NCBI GenBank assembly: GCA_029948415.1
Contig: JAJIZT010000004.1
Coordinates: 36,068 to 100,067, forward strand
Length of the DNA stretch: 64,000 nucleotides
From: Cenarchaeum symbiont of Oopsacas minuta
Lineage (GTDB): Archaea; Thermoproteota; Nitrososphaeria; Nitrososphaerales; Nitrosopumilaceae
Direction of reading: 5' to 3'
Positions 17,185 to 26,883 of this stretch are shown here, in pieces (the stretch's first letter is position 1; the number at the start of each line of letters is the position of its first letter). Below the pieces are notes generated by a model, which searched no databases, was not told the origin of the DNA, and saw only the letters and a program-made list of their open reading frames with translations. The translations under genes were made by a program, and so were the position numbers.

Positions 17185-18200
17185 GTTGCTAGTGTAAGTG
17201 AAAAAAGATCATCTTTATCATGCCACATATTTTCAACTCTCATACCTGCCTGAGAAAGCATATGCTTTATTGCGTTTGACGTGTATTTGAACGAATTTTC
17301 CGTATGTACTAGCTCGCCTTTTTCAAAGACGGGGCATATGTTGGATTTTGGTATAGATACAACCTGTTTTTGTATGGATTTTAAGTACATGTTGATACAC
17401 ATATTTTTTTTATCATATACGACATGATGTTCAAATTGTTTCAAATCAAAGTCTGCTCCAAGCTCTTGATTTATACGTTCTAGTATGTTTTTGTTGAATC
17501 TAGCTGTAACTCCAATAGTATCATCATATGCAGCATGCAGAATCCTGGCGTCTTTTACCAAATCTAGTCCGACTAGAAACATATCTCCCTTGTGCATGCA
17601 CGAGCGTACCTTTTGTAAAAATGCCAACGCTTCACTTGGATTCATGTTACCAAGACTAGATCCCAAAAATGCAAACAAGGTTGGCACGTGTTTGATATTT
17701 TTAATCAATTCTAGACCTCCTTCATAAGTATCCACAATCCCTTTTACAGTCATGTTTTCATATGTATCAAGTAGAGGTAGGCAATTTTCTCCTATGACCT
17801 CAGATATATCAACTGGCATGTATTCGATGTAACGTCTACTAGCATCCATCGCATCTAATATCATCTGTGTTTTTATCGATGCTCCACTACCAAGTTCTAC
17901 AAGACGCATCACATCTCCAAGATGTGTAGCAAGGTCATCTGTGTGCATGTGAAGAAGTTTCGATTCAGTGCGTGCAATATAATATTCATCAAGATCACAG
18001 ATCTGCTCAAATAGTTCAGAACCAGCATCATCATAAAAAAATTTTGGATAAAGATATTTTGGTAAAGCAGTGAGTCCTTTTGCCACCTCGTGTGCAAACA
18101 CTTTTTCAGATTCTATAGATCTACGTTTTAGACATTCTAGTCGTTGGTTTATGATGTGGCGTTCATATTCAAGAATCAGTGTCTTTGCATCAGATGTCAA
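17181..18200 (-). CDS. egtD: EgtD-type histidine N-alpha-methyltransferase
   Basis: A 339-residue SAM-dependent methyltransferase that converts histidine to hercynine, the substrate of EgtB. Diagnostic segments are KFFYDDAGSELFEQICDL (about 53-70), EYYIARTES, VELGSGASIKT (SAM site) and YMPVDISE, then FLGSSLGNM. It starts at TTG (TSDAKTLILEYE). It is convergent with egtB, with 4 bp of overlap at the stop codons, so the two are transcribed separately yet physically linked. No egtA, egtC or egtE is visible nearby, so a short pathway using cysteine directly is plausible. Confidence 0.92.
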   Translation of the reverse strand: MTSDAKTLILEYERHIINQRLECLKRRSIESEKVFAHEVAKGLTALPKYLYPKFFYDDAGSELFEQICDLDEYYIARTESKLLHMHTDDLATHLGDVMRLVELGSGASIKTQMILDAMDASRRYIEYMPVDISEVIGENCLPLLDTYENMTVKGIVDTYEGGLELIKNIKHVPTLFAFLGSSLGNMNPSEALAFLQKVRSCMHKGDMFLVGLDLVKDARILHAAYDDTIGVTARFNKNILERINQELGADFDLKQFEHHVVYDKKNMCINMYLKSIQKQVVSIPKSNICPVFEKGELVHTENSFKYTSNAIKHMLSQAGMRVENMWHDKDDLFSLTLAT

Positions 18201-18479
18201 TACAGGCAGGCAAAAATAACATCATAAAACCCTATCTCATGTCCTGATGATGACTATTATTTTTAGATCGTTCACATCTAGATGTATCTGTAAAATTGGC
18301 ATGCATGTTTTTATTTTAAAAAATGATATTGATCGTCGATAAGATACTGTCTTGTTTTCGATATTTTTCGAAACTGTCACTTTAATCATATGATCTGCAA
18401 CATAATTGCAATTATACGCAAGAGTAAGTCATATCCACATTTGGTATTCTTGATATAACCGTAATTTCATATTGCACTT
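18201..18479. promoter_or_regulatory. 279-bp divergent intergenic region
   Basis: This AT-rich spacer separates divergent egtD and the ABC ATPase gene and must carry both promoters. I see a short TCGATATTTTTCGA inverted repeat (about 18358-18371) and a GATGATGA box, but nothing I can assign firmly. No ORF or RNA gene is evident. Confidence 0.3.
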
Positions 18480-19457
18480 GTGGATGATATTCTAGTTGTC
18501 AATGATTTGTGCAAATATTATGTAAAAAAGAATTTTTTTGGTAAAAAATCACTTCCAGTTAAAGCAGCAGATGGTATCTCTTTTTCAATAAAAGCAGGAA
18601 GTGTATTTGTTTTGGCAGGCGAATCAGGTTCTGGTAAATCCACCATAGCGAGATTGATACTAGGAGCTGAAGAGGCAGACCATGGTATGATTTACTTTAA
18701 TGGTAACCGTGTAGACTATGCAACAGGGAATGGAGTCAAAAAGATGCGTGCAGAATGTCAAATGGTGCATCAAAATCCATACGATTCTGTAAACCCTCGT
18801 ATGCGCATCTCTGATATAGTGATGGAACCATTGCATATACACCATTGGGGAAATAACAAAAAAGATAGAATGCAACGAATGTTTCAAGTATTACGCGAAG
18901 TAAAGCTAGAACCAGTTGAGGATATTGCCGAGATGTTTCCTCATCAGTTATCTGGAGGTCAAAGACAAAGAGTGGTATTAGCACGTGCTTTGACACTAAA
19001 ACCCAAAATTATCATAGCAGATGAACCCGTATCCATGCTAGATGTTTCAATCCGTGCCGAGATGCTCGGAATAATGGAATCGCTTCAAAAGAGATCAAAC
19101 ATTGCATTTTTGTACATTACTCACGATTTATCTACTGCAAAATACTTTGGGAATGAAATTGCCATAATGTACAAAGGTCGCATAGTAGAATTAGGTCCTG
19201 TACGCACTGTTCTTGACGATCCAAGGCATCCATATACACAAGCTCTCATAGACGCAGTCTCTGATCTAGATCCAAAAAACTTGAACAAGAAAAAAACCAT
19301 CAGAATATTGAACAATAAAACTAAAGATTTTGAAGGGTGTGCATTTCATCCAAGATGTCCATATGCAGTAGAGAATTGTATGAAAGAGCCAAAATTAAAA
19401 GAGATCGATGTGGATAGAAAAGTCTCATGTTTTGTTCCTATCAGAGCAAGAAGTTAA
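18480..19457 (+). CDS. OppF/DppF-type ABC transporter ATPase, orphan
   Basis: A 325-residue ATPase of the oligopeptide/nickel importer type with a GTG start. Walker A is GESGSGKST, the signature is LSGGQRQR, and Walker B is IIIADEP followed by the D-loop and H-loop (ITHD). The C-terminal oligopeptide extension has HPYTQALIDAV and a Cys cluster (GCAFHPRCPYAVENC, then C near the end) that in relatives binds a [4Fe-4S] cluster. Normally it pairs with OppD, two permeases and a binding protein. None is in this window, so partners must be elsewhere or lost. Confidence 0.88.
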   Translation: MDDILVVNDLCKYYVKKNFFGKKSLPVKAADGISFSIKAGSVFVLAGESGSGKSTIARLILGAEEADHGMIYFNGNRVDYATGNGVKKMRAECQMVHQNPYDSVNPRMRISDIVMEPLHIHHWGNNKKDRMQRMFQVLREVKLEPVEDIAEMFPHQLSGGQRQRVVLARALTLKPKIIIADEPVSMLDVSIRAEMLGIMESLQKRSNIAFLYITHDLSTAKYFGNEIAIMYKGRIVELGPVRTVLDDPRHPYTQALIDAVSDLDPKNLNKKKTIRILNNKTKDFEGCAFHPRCPYAVENCMKEPKLKEIDVDRKVSCFVPIRARS

Positions 19458-19485
19458 TAATCCAACATGTAGATTATAGTACGAT

Positions 19486-19980
19486 TTGGATAGAAAAATT
19501 GTTCTCGGGTTGATCTTGATAACAGTTATGATGTTGATCATTGTGTCAATTATGACGTACAATTACAACATAGACCAAAAAAATGCTAGAGGTCTAATAT
19601 TTGGTCACATGTTACAATCGATACAGAATAATTTAGAGACAGAGCAGATAGATTTTGATGCCAAACTCTCCGTTATGCGTAATAATAAAAGCACACTAGA
19701 AGAGTTTTCTATTGATGCAGAAAAGCATTTTACTGTAATGAAAGATCTCATAAGCAGATACGAAACGTTGGAACCACCGGAGCCTTACGAGTCAGCAGTA
19801 AAGTTTTTCAAACTCTCTACACAATCGCAGCTTGATCGAGATCGCCAAATAGTATTGTTCATAAAAACTGGCGATTCAGCATATGAGGCACGTGCAGACG
19901 ATCTTCATCAAGAATCGTTTGAATACGAGTTGGCAGCTTTGGCAGATTACAAAACGGCACAGACAGGACAAAATCCATAA
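19486..19980 (+). CDS. Membrane-anchored hypothetical protein
   Basis: A 164-residue protein with a TTG start, 28 bp after the ABC ATPase stop. Residues 4-24 (KIVLGLILITVMMLIIVSIM) form a single membrane anchor. The rest is helical and charged, reminiscent of extracytoplasmic sensor or four-helix domains, ending in a Gly/Gln-rich tail. No Cys and no enzyme motif. Family not recognised. Confidence 0.65.
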   Translation: MDRKIVLGLILITVMMLIIVSIMTYNYNIDQKNARGLIFGHMLQSIQNNLETEQIDFDAKLSVMRNNKSTLEEFSIDAEKHFTVMKDLISRYETLEPPEPYESAVKFFKLSTQSQLDRDRQIVLFIKTGDSAYEARADDLHQESFEYELAALADYKTAQTGQNP

Positions 19981-20008
19981 CCATACACTAGTAAATCTTG
20001 GATTTTTT

Positions 20009-20900
20009 GTAACTATCTAGAGTTTTAAAGTAATCTGACCATCTGATCTAATATTTTTCATCATCACATTTTTGGATCAGGTGCATAATACAAAAAATCG
20101 TTCATGAATAATGAAAAGATAGACCACATTTGTCCTATCTGAGAATCTAGAGAAAGAAATTGTATTATTACGCAAGGAAGACAAACAGAAAGGGAAATGA
20201 TACAACAGACAAAAAATGAGAATAGAGAATTAAAAATCACGATAAATGCTCTTGCAGCAAAGAATATTCGTGCAAAACCCAACAAACCAGATTCAATTGT
20301 AAAACTTAACATGCAAGAACCAGCAGAAAAAGACCAGTTCACATTGATAACAAAACCAAGGTGGATCAAAAATCATGTCATATCTGCGGAAACAAACTAT
20401 CCAAAATTGTGCACAAATACACAAGGGCTAGTAGAAGATAGTATTCCCGCACGAGCATGTAATACTATATCTAGAAGATATTGTAAATGTTGCAAAAAAC
20501 AATCACGCCAAAAATCCATACTGCATTACCAAATGAAAGATTTGGAATCAGACTAGCTGTATTTCTAGTTGTGCTCAAAACATCTAGGATTATCATATCA
20601 AAAAATATCCAAACTATTAGAAATGATGTACGGCATACACATGAATGAATCTATCATAAATCATACAGTAAGAAAAACTGCTACAGCATTTGGTTCATTA
20701 TGACCAGATGATAGGGGATCTAAAAACCGAGTTGAATATACATGGGAATGAGACTAGCTGGCACATCAACGGTAAGAATCATTGGCTGTGGGCATTTGTT
20801 TGAAGATTTACAACCATATATGAGATTGACAAATCACGTGGTAGAATATATCCAATGAGAGTATTGCATCCGCCTGATGTGTCAATTTTGCTATTGTTTC
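20009..20900 (+). pseudogene. IS66-like transposase remnant, copy A
   Basis: A decayed element with a GTAACT start at 20009 and a broken ORF from ATG 20104. Frames include MIQQTKNENRELKITINALA, CKCCKKQ and LNIHGNETSWHINGKNHWL, matching copy B at 47-48 kb. Stops appear at several points (for example after NNEKIDHICPI). Similarity to copy B ends after the RIYPMRVL segment at about 20874, beyond which it cannot be followed. GTAA termini and the DETSW motif fit the IS66 family. It is not functional. Confidence 0.75.
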
Positions 20901-20969
20901 ATTTGTCTTTTCTGTATAAACTCTAAAGCATTCTTCCCATTCACTGTTTGTCAGACGTCTACTCTTCAT

Positions 20970-21051
20970 GAAATGGATCAGTTATTGATATACTTGGATC
21001 GATATGATCGTGTGTTATTGACTAATTTGTTAGTAATGAGCTGACATCATA
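20970..21051 (-). repeat. Left-end fragment of the IS5-like element
   Basis: These 82 bp are nearly identical, in reverse complement, to 62250-62332, the left end of the IS5-like element. They end in the same inverted-repeat type (GCTGACATCATAC). Only the terminus remains, next to the IS66-like copy A. Confidence 0.85.
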
Positions 21052-21361
21052 CAATCATTCTAGGTGTAAAAATTCAATATGTCTTATCCTGACTTGGCAA
21101 AAGCTCGCAAATTAAGTTGAAATTTGGAAAAACACAAGATTTACCAGTGCATACACAAGATTTTGATAAAAAAACTTATGCATGACAACAATTATTAGCA
21201 TTTACATATGATATAAAACATGAATGCTATACTGTATATTTTACCTCCAACTATATTGAATAGATTATAGGTGTAAAAATTTGCCTAAAAACAACATGAA
21301 CTTTATCATGTATGCACAATGCCAAATGTACGCATTTGTGTATGTACTATAGGGTCCTAGT
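21052..21361. other. Non-coding stretch with a repeated 14-mer
   Basis: I see no gene in these 310 bp. The only structure is TAGGTGTAAAAATT, present at about 21061-21074 and again at about 21269-21282, possibly another element edge. Confidence 0.45.
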
Positions 21362-21592
21362 ATGGTCGACTATAAACTGACAAAAGAGGACAAGGATAGA
21401 ATTGAACTTTTGCATATCGTGGAAAAAAAAGGACTCAAACCTCTTAATCTTGAACAATTAAAACGACTTGAAGAACTGATGACAGAAAAAGACTATAGCC
21501 ATAATAAAAAAGCACAAAAATCAAAAATAAAATTGCTCAACAAGATAAATGTGGCAATATATGAATCATCAGAAGGAAAAGATGGAATATGA
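21362..21592 (+). CDS. Small hypothetical protein, 76 aa
   Basis: A Lys/Glu-rich, probably helical protein (MVDYKLTKEDKDRIELL). No recognised domain. It lies 18 bp upstream of the YyaL-like gene on the same strand, so the two are probably co-transcribed. Confidence 0.55.
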   Translation: MVDYKLTKEDKDRIELLHIVEKKGLKPLNLEQLKRLEELMTEKDYSHNKKAQKSKIKLLNKINVAIYESSEGKDGI

Positions 21593-21610
21593 AGTCAAGA
21601 GGTATTAAAA

Positions 21611-23641
21611 ATGAATGAAAACCTACTTGCAAAAGAATCTAGTCCATATTTGTTACAGCATGCAAAAAATCCAGTAGACTGGCATGGATGGAATTCAGAA
21701 TCACTACAAAAAGCAAAATCTGAAAACAAACCAATATTTCTAAGCGTTGGATATAGCTCGTGTCATTGGTGTCATGTTATGGCGCATGAATCTTTTGAGA
21801 ACAATGACATTGCCCAGCTTTTGAATGAGAGCTTTGTCAACATAAAAGTGGATAGAGAAGAACGACCTGATATAGACGATATTTACCAAAAAGCTTGTCA
21901 GATGGTAACAGGACAGGGAGGATGGCCACTCAGTGTTTTTTTGACACCAGATCAAAAACCATTCTACGTGGGAACGTATTTTCCTCCTTTGGACTCGTAT
22001 GGTAGACCTGGATTTGGCAGTATAGTACGACAACTTGCACAGGCTTGGACAGAAAACCACAAAGATGTTGTAAAAAAAGCGGAAAAATTTGTTGAACAGA
22101 TGTCTAAGCCGATTAAATCTGAAAAGATCACAGTTGAAAAATCAGTTATTGATGAGGCAGCCGTGAATCTACTACAGATAGGAGATATGACATATGGAGG
22201 ATTCGGACGCGCGCCAAAATTTCCAAGTGCAGCAAATATTTCTTTTCTATTTAGATATGGGCAGATCTCAGGAATCTCAAAATTTACTAGTTTTGCACTG
22301 TTGACATTACGTAAGATGGCTCGAGGTGGAATATTTGATCAAATAGGTGGAGGGTTTCACAGATATTCGACAGATACTATGTGGTTGGTGCCACATTTTG
22401 AAAAAATGTTGTATGATAATGCATTATTATCTGTAAACTATGCAGAAGCGTATCAAATAACTTGTGATGAATTCTATTTGGATATAATGAAAAAAACATT
22501 AAATTATGTTCTAAAAGAGATGACCTCACTAGAAGGATATTTTTATTCAGCACAAGATGCTGATACGGACGGAGAAGAGGGAAAATATTATGTCTGGTCA
22601 AAGAAAGAGATTCAGGATATACTAGGTAAAGGAAATGATTTTGATGCATTTTGTTTGTACTATGATGTAACTGATGGTGGGAACTGGGAAGGAAAGACAA
22701 TTCTGTGTAACAATGTTGACATGTCGACGGTAGCTTTTCATGATGGACGAAAGCTAGATGAGATATCACCTATAATAGAGAAATGTGCAAAGAAACTTTT
22801 AGCTGCAAGATATGATCGTAGTAAATTAGGTCTTGACGACAAGATGTTAACTTCGTGGAATTCTCTCATGATTACCGCAATGGCAAAAGGTGCACGTGTC
22901 TCCAACGAAAAGAAATACCTTGATGCTGCACACTCTTGCTTGGAATTTATTAAAAATAAAATGCATCATAACGGACAACTACTTCACACTTGTAGAAATG
23001 GAAATGCACGCATAAATGCATACCTTGATGATCATGCATATTACGCAATTGCATTACTCGATGTATTTGAAAACTCACCTAATGTCGAATATTTAGAGCG
23101 TGCAAAAAGAGAATGCGATATAATGCTAGAGCATTTTTGGGACGGAGAGGGAGGATTTTATATGATATCAAAGAGAGATGATGATCTTATCTTGAGACCA
23201 AAAAACGATTATGATCTCTCTCTACCATCAGGAAATTCTGTAGCTGCATATGCAATGTTACGTTTGTACCACATGACACATGAAGAAAAATATCTGTCTG
23301 CTTCTGAGGCAGTGATGCACACACAAGCTAGACAGGCTGCAGAAAATCCTTTTGGATTTGGCTATTTGCTAAATGTCATATACGCATATCTAAAAAAACC
23401 CCTCGAGATAACGATTACAGGAGAACATTCTAGAGAGATTGCATCAGAGTTGTCTAGTAAATTTCTACCAGAGTCGATCTTGATCCAAATACATGATGCA
23501 CAGATTATAAAGTCGCTTTCAAAGTATGCATTCTTTATGGGAAAAGAGTTTACAGATACACCTCTAGCATACGTCTGTCGGAACTTTGTTTGCTCGCAAC
23601 CAGTAAATACAGCACAACAGGTTCTAAATCTTGTAAAATAA
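21611..23641 (+). CDS. YyaL/SPATA20-type thioredoxin-domain protein
   Basis: A 676-residue protein. The N-terminal thioredoxin-like domain (DUF255) has SSCHWCHVM near residues 46-54 with a CxxC pair, plus the NPVDWHGW and [11 protein letters not shown] signatures. A long alpha/alpha toroid with N-acylglucosamine-2-epimerase/glycosidase fold fills the rest ([24 protein letters not shown]-like segments). The family is widespread and poorly understood, with redox or carbohydrate-linked roles proposed. A thioredoxin reductase is at 10 kb. Length agrees with the family (about 680). Confidence 0.92.
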   Translation: MNENLLAKESSPYLLQHAKNPVDWHGWNSESLQKAKSENKPIFLSVGYSSCHWCHVMAHESFENNDIAQLLNESFVNIKVDREERPDIDDIYQKACQMVTGQGGWPLSVFLTPDQKPFYVGTYFPPLDSYGRPGFGSIVRQLAQAWTENHKDVVKKAEKFVEQMSKPIKSEKITVEKSVIDEAAVNLLQIGDMTYGGFGRAPKFPSAANISFLFRYGQISGISKFTSFALLTLRKMARGGIFDQIGGGFHRYSTDTMWLVPHFEKMLYDNALLSVNYAEAYQITCDEFYLDIMKKTLNYVLKEMTSLEGYFYSAQDADTDGEEGKYYVWSKKEIQDILGKGNDFDAFCLYYDVTDGGNWEGKTILCNNVDMSTVAFHDGRKLDEISPIIEKCAKKLLAARYDRSKLGLDDKMLTSWNSLMITAMAKGARVSNEKKYLDAAHSCLEFIKNKMHHNGQLLHTCRNGNARINAYLDDHAYYAIALLDVFENSPNVEYLERAKRECDIMLEHFWDGEGGFYMISKRDDDLILRPKNDYDLSLPSGNSVAAYAMLRLYHMTHEEKYLSASEAVMHTQARQAAENPFGFGYLLNVIYAYLKKPLEITITGEHSREIASELSSKFLPESILIQIHDAQIIKSLSKYAFFMGKEFTDTPLAYVCRNFVCSQPVNTAQQVLNLVK

Positions 23642-23643
23642 GA

Positions 23644-23970
23644 TCATATAGTTGAGCGTTGTATGTTTATATTCATTATCTGACCTACCTGCGGCCTGCC
23701 CATTCCATCGTATCTACTCTTTGGCATTGTTATGGTAACTGTTGTATGTTGGTATGATTTCATTTTTATGGTCGGTTGTGCTTGTAGTATGGCATCCAAC
23801 AAAGGCATTACATGATCTTTTGTCTCTTTGTCTATGTTTTTGATCACCGATTCTCTGATCATCTGTTTTTGGGATATGGGTTCGGTGTTGACATTTTCAA
23901 CAAGTGATATTTGAATGGCTTTACCATTGTCGATAATCTGTTGTATGGCAAATTCAATAATTTCAGGCAT
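23644..23970 (-). CDS. Hypothetical protein, 108 aa
   Basis: A protein with no recognised domain. It begins MPEIIEFAIQQIIDNGKAIQ, has no Cys, and ends in a Met-rich beta-strand-like region. It reads against the YyaL-like gene, 2 bp past its stop. A 36-bp gap separates it from the next same-strand gene, so the two may form a unit. Confidence 0.6.
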   Translation of the reverse strand: MPEIIEFAIQQIIDNGKAIQISLVENVNTEPISQKQMIRESVIKNIDKETKDHVMPLLDAILQAQPTIKMKSYQHTTVTITMPKSRYDGMGRPQVGQIMNINIQRSTI

Positions 23971-24006
23971 GAATTCTGGATATTATTGTTTAAATTTAAC
24001 TGTACT

Positions 24007-24282
24007 CTAACTCTTTAACGCTTTTCTAATTTCAAAAGAACGACTCTTTACGATGCGATTGAATTCTGCTACATCTTCAGAGGATGGTGATGCTCCGCGA
24101 GATTGAAATGCTTGTAAAAATGCTAGATACGTACAGCCAGTTATAATGCCAAAAGCCATATCTGTTACAGAATCAATCTCTGGTACGTATCCTTCAGCAA
24201 TCTGTCTGTATGATGCAGCTTCTTCTACATAATAGTCTATCTGGGATTTTAGATAATCTTGGATATCTTTTGCAAGTGGCAT
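24007..24282 (-). CDS. Hypothetical protein, 91 aa
   Basis: A small, mostly helical protein (MPLAKDIQDYLKSQIDYYVE) with one Cys and no recognised family. It is upstream of, and in the same orientation as, the 108-aa hypothetical gene. The 297 bp to the next gene are AT-rich, with a few TTTATA-like stretches and no other feature I can name. Confidence 0.55.
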   Translation of the reverse strand: MPLAKDIQDYLKSQIDYYVEEAASYRQIAEGYVPEIDSVTDMAFGIITGCTYLAFLQAFQSRGASPSSEDVAEFNRIVKSRSFEIRKALKS

Positions 24283-24579
24283 ATCATATGTATAATATGC
24301 GGAGCTATTTGTGTCAATCTGTAATCTAAAAATATGTGATCATATACATCAGTATCACCATAAACTATTTTACTTTCTTGAATTTACCTAGACTTTTTGT
24401 ATAAAGATCATTAAATCAGTACGTATGCTCTAATCATAGATCTTAATTATGTACCTATATCTATCGGTTAAAAGAGTAGATTTTGACATATTTCAAGCAC
24501 GCCTCAACTTTAGACAATTAATAATTATACTTTGGTTACACAAGTGGTTTTTTATGTGAGATTTGAACACATAATATTC

Positions 24580-25035
24580 ATGTCTAAATGGTATATAGAA
24601 GAAGATGAAGATTATTTTCGCATTTTTGATTCCAAAAAAGAGATTGCAGGATATTTTGATCCAGAGTATGGTCAAAATAATAACCAAAACGAATCCGAGG
24701 AGATTGAGCGCATAGTACGCGAGCATATTCCAGTTCCAGGAGGATATCTGATGGTGCCGTTTGTAAAATTTGGAATATTTGATACAGACTATGAATCAGA
24801 TCTGAATTCACTAGAAGAGAAAATAGAGTCTGTGATCACAAGAATAAAAATATGGAAAATATTTATAGCAAAAGACAACATGGATCACCAAATTCGTATA
24901 TCACATACGGATCATGATATGCTTAGTATAACGTTTCCAGTCAAGTTTGAAAAACCCATTCCAGTAGATAAAAAACTAATACTGCCATATCTAGAACCAA
25001 TGCTTGAAACATTAAGTAGAGATGGACTGCTCTAA
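24580..25035 (+). CDS. Hypothetical protein, 151 aa
   Basis: Starts at the ATG at 24580 (MSKWYIEEDEDYFRIFDSKK). An in-frame TTG at 24532 would add a hydrophobic tail of doubtful value. It is acidic and mixed alpha/beta, with a central PVPGGYLMVPFVKFG segment and no Cys. I do not recognise the family. The gene is isolated between two intergenic regions. Confidence 0.6.
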   Translation: MSKWYIEEDEDYFRIFDSKKEIAGYFDPEYGQNNNQNESEEIERIVREHIPVPGGYLMVPFVKFGIFDTDYESDLNSLEEKIESVITRIKIWKIFIAKDNMDHQIRISHTDHDMLSITFPVKFEKPIPVDKKLILPYLEPMLETLSRDGLL

Positions 25036-25120
25036 AATGCGAGTTTTTTACCCGATATAATACAACACTGCAATATGATATTTTGTTGTCTAAAACGATC
25101 TCACATCTATAGGTTGAATG

Positions 25121-25201
25121 GTATGAGGTCAGCTACTCTGTATTTTTGTGTGTAAATGCAGAACTTTCTTGATAATTATAGGCAGAGACTTGACCTCTTA
25201 C
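25121..25201 (+). mobile_element. 81-bp MITE, copy 2 with likely target duplication
   Basis: The most regular copy: it begins GTATGAGGTCAGCTACTCTG and ends TTGACCTCTTAC. The flanks show GTTGAAT on both sides (25113-25119 and 25202-25208), consistent with a 7-bp target-site duplication if one extra G belongs to the element. Nothing else is seen in the remaining bases between 25036 and 25329. Confidence 0.85.
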
Positions 25202-25329
25202 GTTGAATAGTATCGTACAATTATATGCTCTTTTTGTATCAAATTCTAATCTATCAAAAAAGATAACATATTCAATTAGACGTATTTACGGCAAATATTT
25301 TATAAATATCAATAATATAGATTCTACAT

Positions 25330-26361
25330 ATGACAAAAATGCGTGCCATGGTTTTATCAAAGATTGGACCCATCGAAGAATCTCCACTAAAGTTAACCTG
25401 GATAGAAAGACATGAGATAAAAAGACCAAACGAGATTTTGTTAAAGATCAAAGCATGTGGAGTATGTCGATCACAACTACATGGTATTGAAGGAGACTGG
25501 AAAGATTCTGGAATACCATCAGATCTTCCCATAGTTCCTGGACATGAGATAGTGGGATCTATAGTAGAGATTGGAAAAAACGTTACAAGATTCAAAGTAG
25601 GAGATCGCGTAGGGGTCTCACCACTATTAGAATCGTGTAGAGTATGTGATTATTGTAAAAGTGGTAAAGAGCAGCTATGCGAATCCATGGACATACTTGG
25701 TGAGACACTAAAGGGAGGGTATTCAGAATATGTTACCGTTTCAGAAGACTTTGCTACAAAGATTCCCTCTGGAATGAAATCAGAGTATGCAGCCCCCCTC
25801 TTTTGTGCAGGGGTTACAGCATACGGTTCGATAAGAGCAAGCGAACCATCACCTGGGAAAAAAATTGGAATATTTGGCATAGGTGGTGTAGGTCACATGG
25901 CTATACAGTTTGGAAAACTAGAAAAATTGGATATGCTTGCAGTATCTAGAAACAAAAAACATCTAGAGCTTGCAAAAAGACTTGGAGCTCTACATACGGT
26001 ATCTTATTCTGATGCATCTAGTACTTTAAATGAAATAAAATCAAAGACAGGTTTGCTAGATGCTGCAATAGTTTTTGCACCATCAGAAGATGTTACAGAA
26101 CTTGCAATAAACGCTGTCAAAAAAGGCGGTCTTGTAGTAATTGCTACAGTAGGAAAGATAAAAGGATTTGTAGCCTTTGATGAAAAGACCATCCGAGGTA
26201 CGCTAATAGGCTCTCGCCAAGACATGGAAGACGTTGTAAAAATTGCATACGAAAATAACATAGAGGTAGTATACGAAACGCATCCTCTTGAAAAAGCAAA
26301 TAAAGTTCTCGCAAAACTAAAAAACTCTCAAATAGAGGCAAGAGCCGTGTTGATTCCTTGA
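25330..26361 (+). CDS. Zinc-dependent alcohol dehydrogenase
   Basis: A 343-residue medium-chain dehydrogenase/reductase. Catalytic zinc ligands lie in CGVCRSQLHGIEG and GHEIVG. The structural zinc is bound by the CRVCDYCKSGKEQLC segment with four Cys. A GIGGVGHMA Rossmann motif binds NAD(P). It oxidises an alcohol or reduces an aldehyde, with no substrate clue in the neighbourhood. The start is ATG 25330, with a second Met three codons in. Confidence 0.9.
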   Translation: MTKMRAMVLSKIGPIEESPLKLTWIERHEIKRPNEILLKIKACGVCRSQLHGIEGDWKDSGIPSDLPIVPGHEIVGSIVEIGKNVTRFKVGDRVGVSPLLESCRVCDYCKSGKEQLCESMDILGETLKGGYSEYVTVSEDFATKIPSGMKSEYAAPLFCAGVTAYGSIRASEPSPGKKIGIFGIGGVGHMAIQFGKLEKLDMLAVSRNKKHLELAKRLGALHTVSYSDASSTLNEIKSKTGLLDAAIVFAPSEDVTELAINAVKKGGLVVIATVGKIKGFVAFDEKTIRGTLIGSRQDMEDVVKIAYENNIEVVYETHPLEKANKVLAKLKNSQIEARAVLIP

Positions 26362-26408
26362 TTATATTCCACATCTTTGTTTAAATATACATACATGCAC
26401 GTTTGTTT

Positions 26409-26561
26409 GTGCTTTGTCGTAGATGTCATCATGCAGATTTAATCCATGCTTCTCCAAAAAATTCCAATGAGCCATTCAATCTAGGAATGTGTAATGTTCC
26501 AGAATGCACGTGTACATCATATATTGATGCAATAGTCAAGATAGACGAAGACTTACTCTGA
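26409..26561 (+). CDS. Small Cys-rich zinc-finger-like protein
   Basis: A 50-residue ORF that starts at GTG (LCRRCHHADLIHAS). It has the pattern C-x2-C ... C-x4-C-x-C (GMCNVPECTCTSY), consistent with zinc binding, plus two adjacent His. The TGA is at 26559-26561. The translation looks protein-like and has no internal stops, but the start codon and family are uncertain. Confidence 0.5.
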   Translation: MLCRRCHHADLIHASPKNSNEPFNLGMCNVPECTCTSYIDAIVKIDEDLL

Positions 26562-26595
26562 TGGTTCATATACTAATGATTCATAGTCATGTAAC

Positions 26596-26850
26596 ATGGA
26601 AAAACATATTTCATCGACCATGGCCATAGGTCGTCTTGATGGCATAATCTCAAAGATGAATGCGATAGAGACTAGTTCACAAGATGACAGAGGTGCAGAT
26701 CTTTTAGGCGCCATCAGGGTTCTAGCAGAAGGGCAAAAACACTGTATAGGCGAGATTGAACATCTAAAGAAAGCCATAGATCTACTTACGCTAGAGCTCT
26801 TCAAAGTTAGTTCTAGACACAATTCTAATGAAAAAGCAATAGATCGGTAA
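26596..26850 (+). CDS. Hypothetical protein, 84 aa
   Basis: A small helical protein (MEKHISSTMAIGRLDGIISK) with heptad-like hydrophobic spacing in residues 35-75, suggesting a coiled coil. Family not recognised. Flanked by two other small genes on the same strand. Confidence 0.55.
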   Translation: MEKHISSTMAIGRLDGIISKMNAIETSSQDDRGADLLGAIRVLAEGQKHCIGEIEHLKKAIDLLTLELFKVSSRHNSNEKAIDR

Positions 26851-26883
26851 GTGTTAAATTCCACAATATACGGTGTATAACAA

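Noticed and set aside
20197-20556. Intact 119-aa gene
   Set aside because: It is one surviving frame inside the decayed IS66-like copy A, and the rest of the reading frame is broken.
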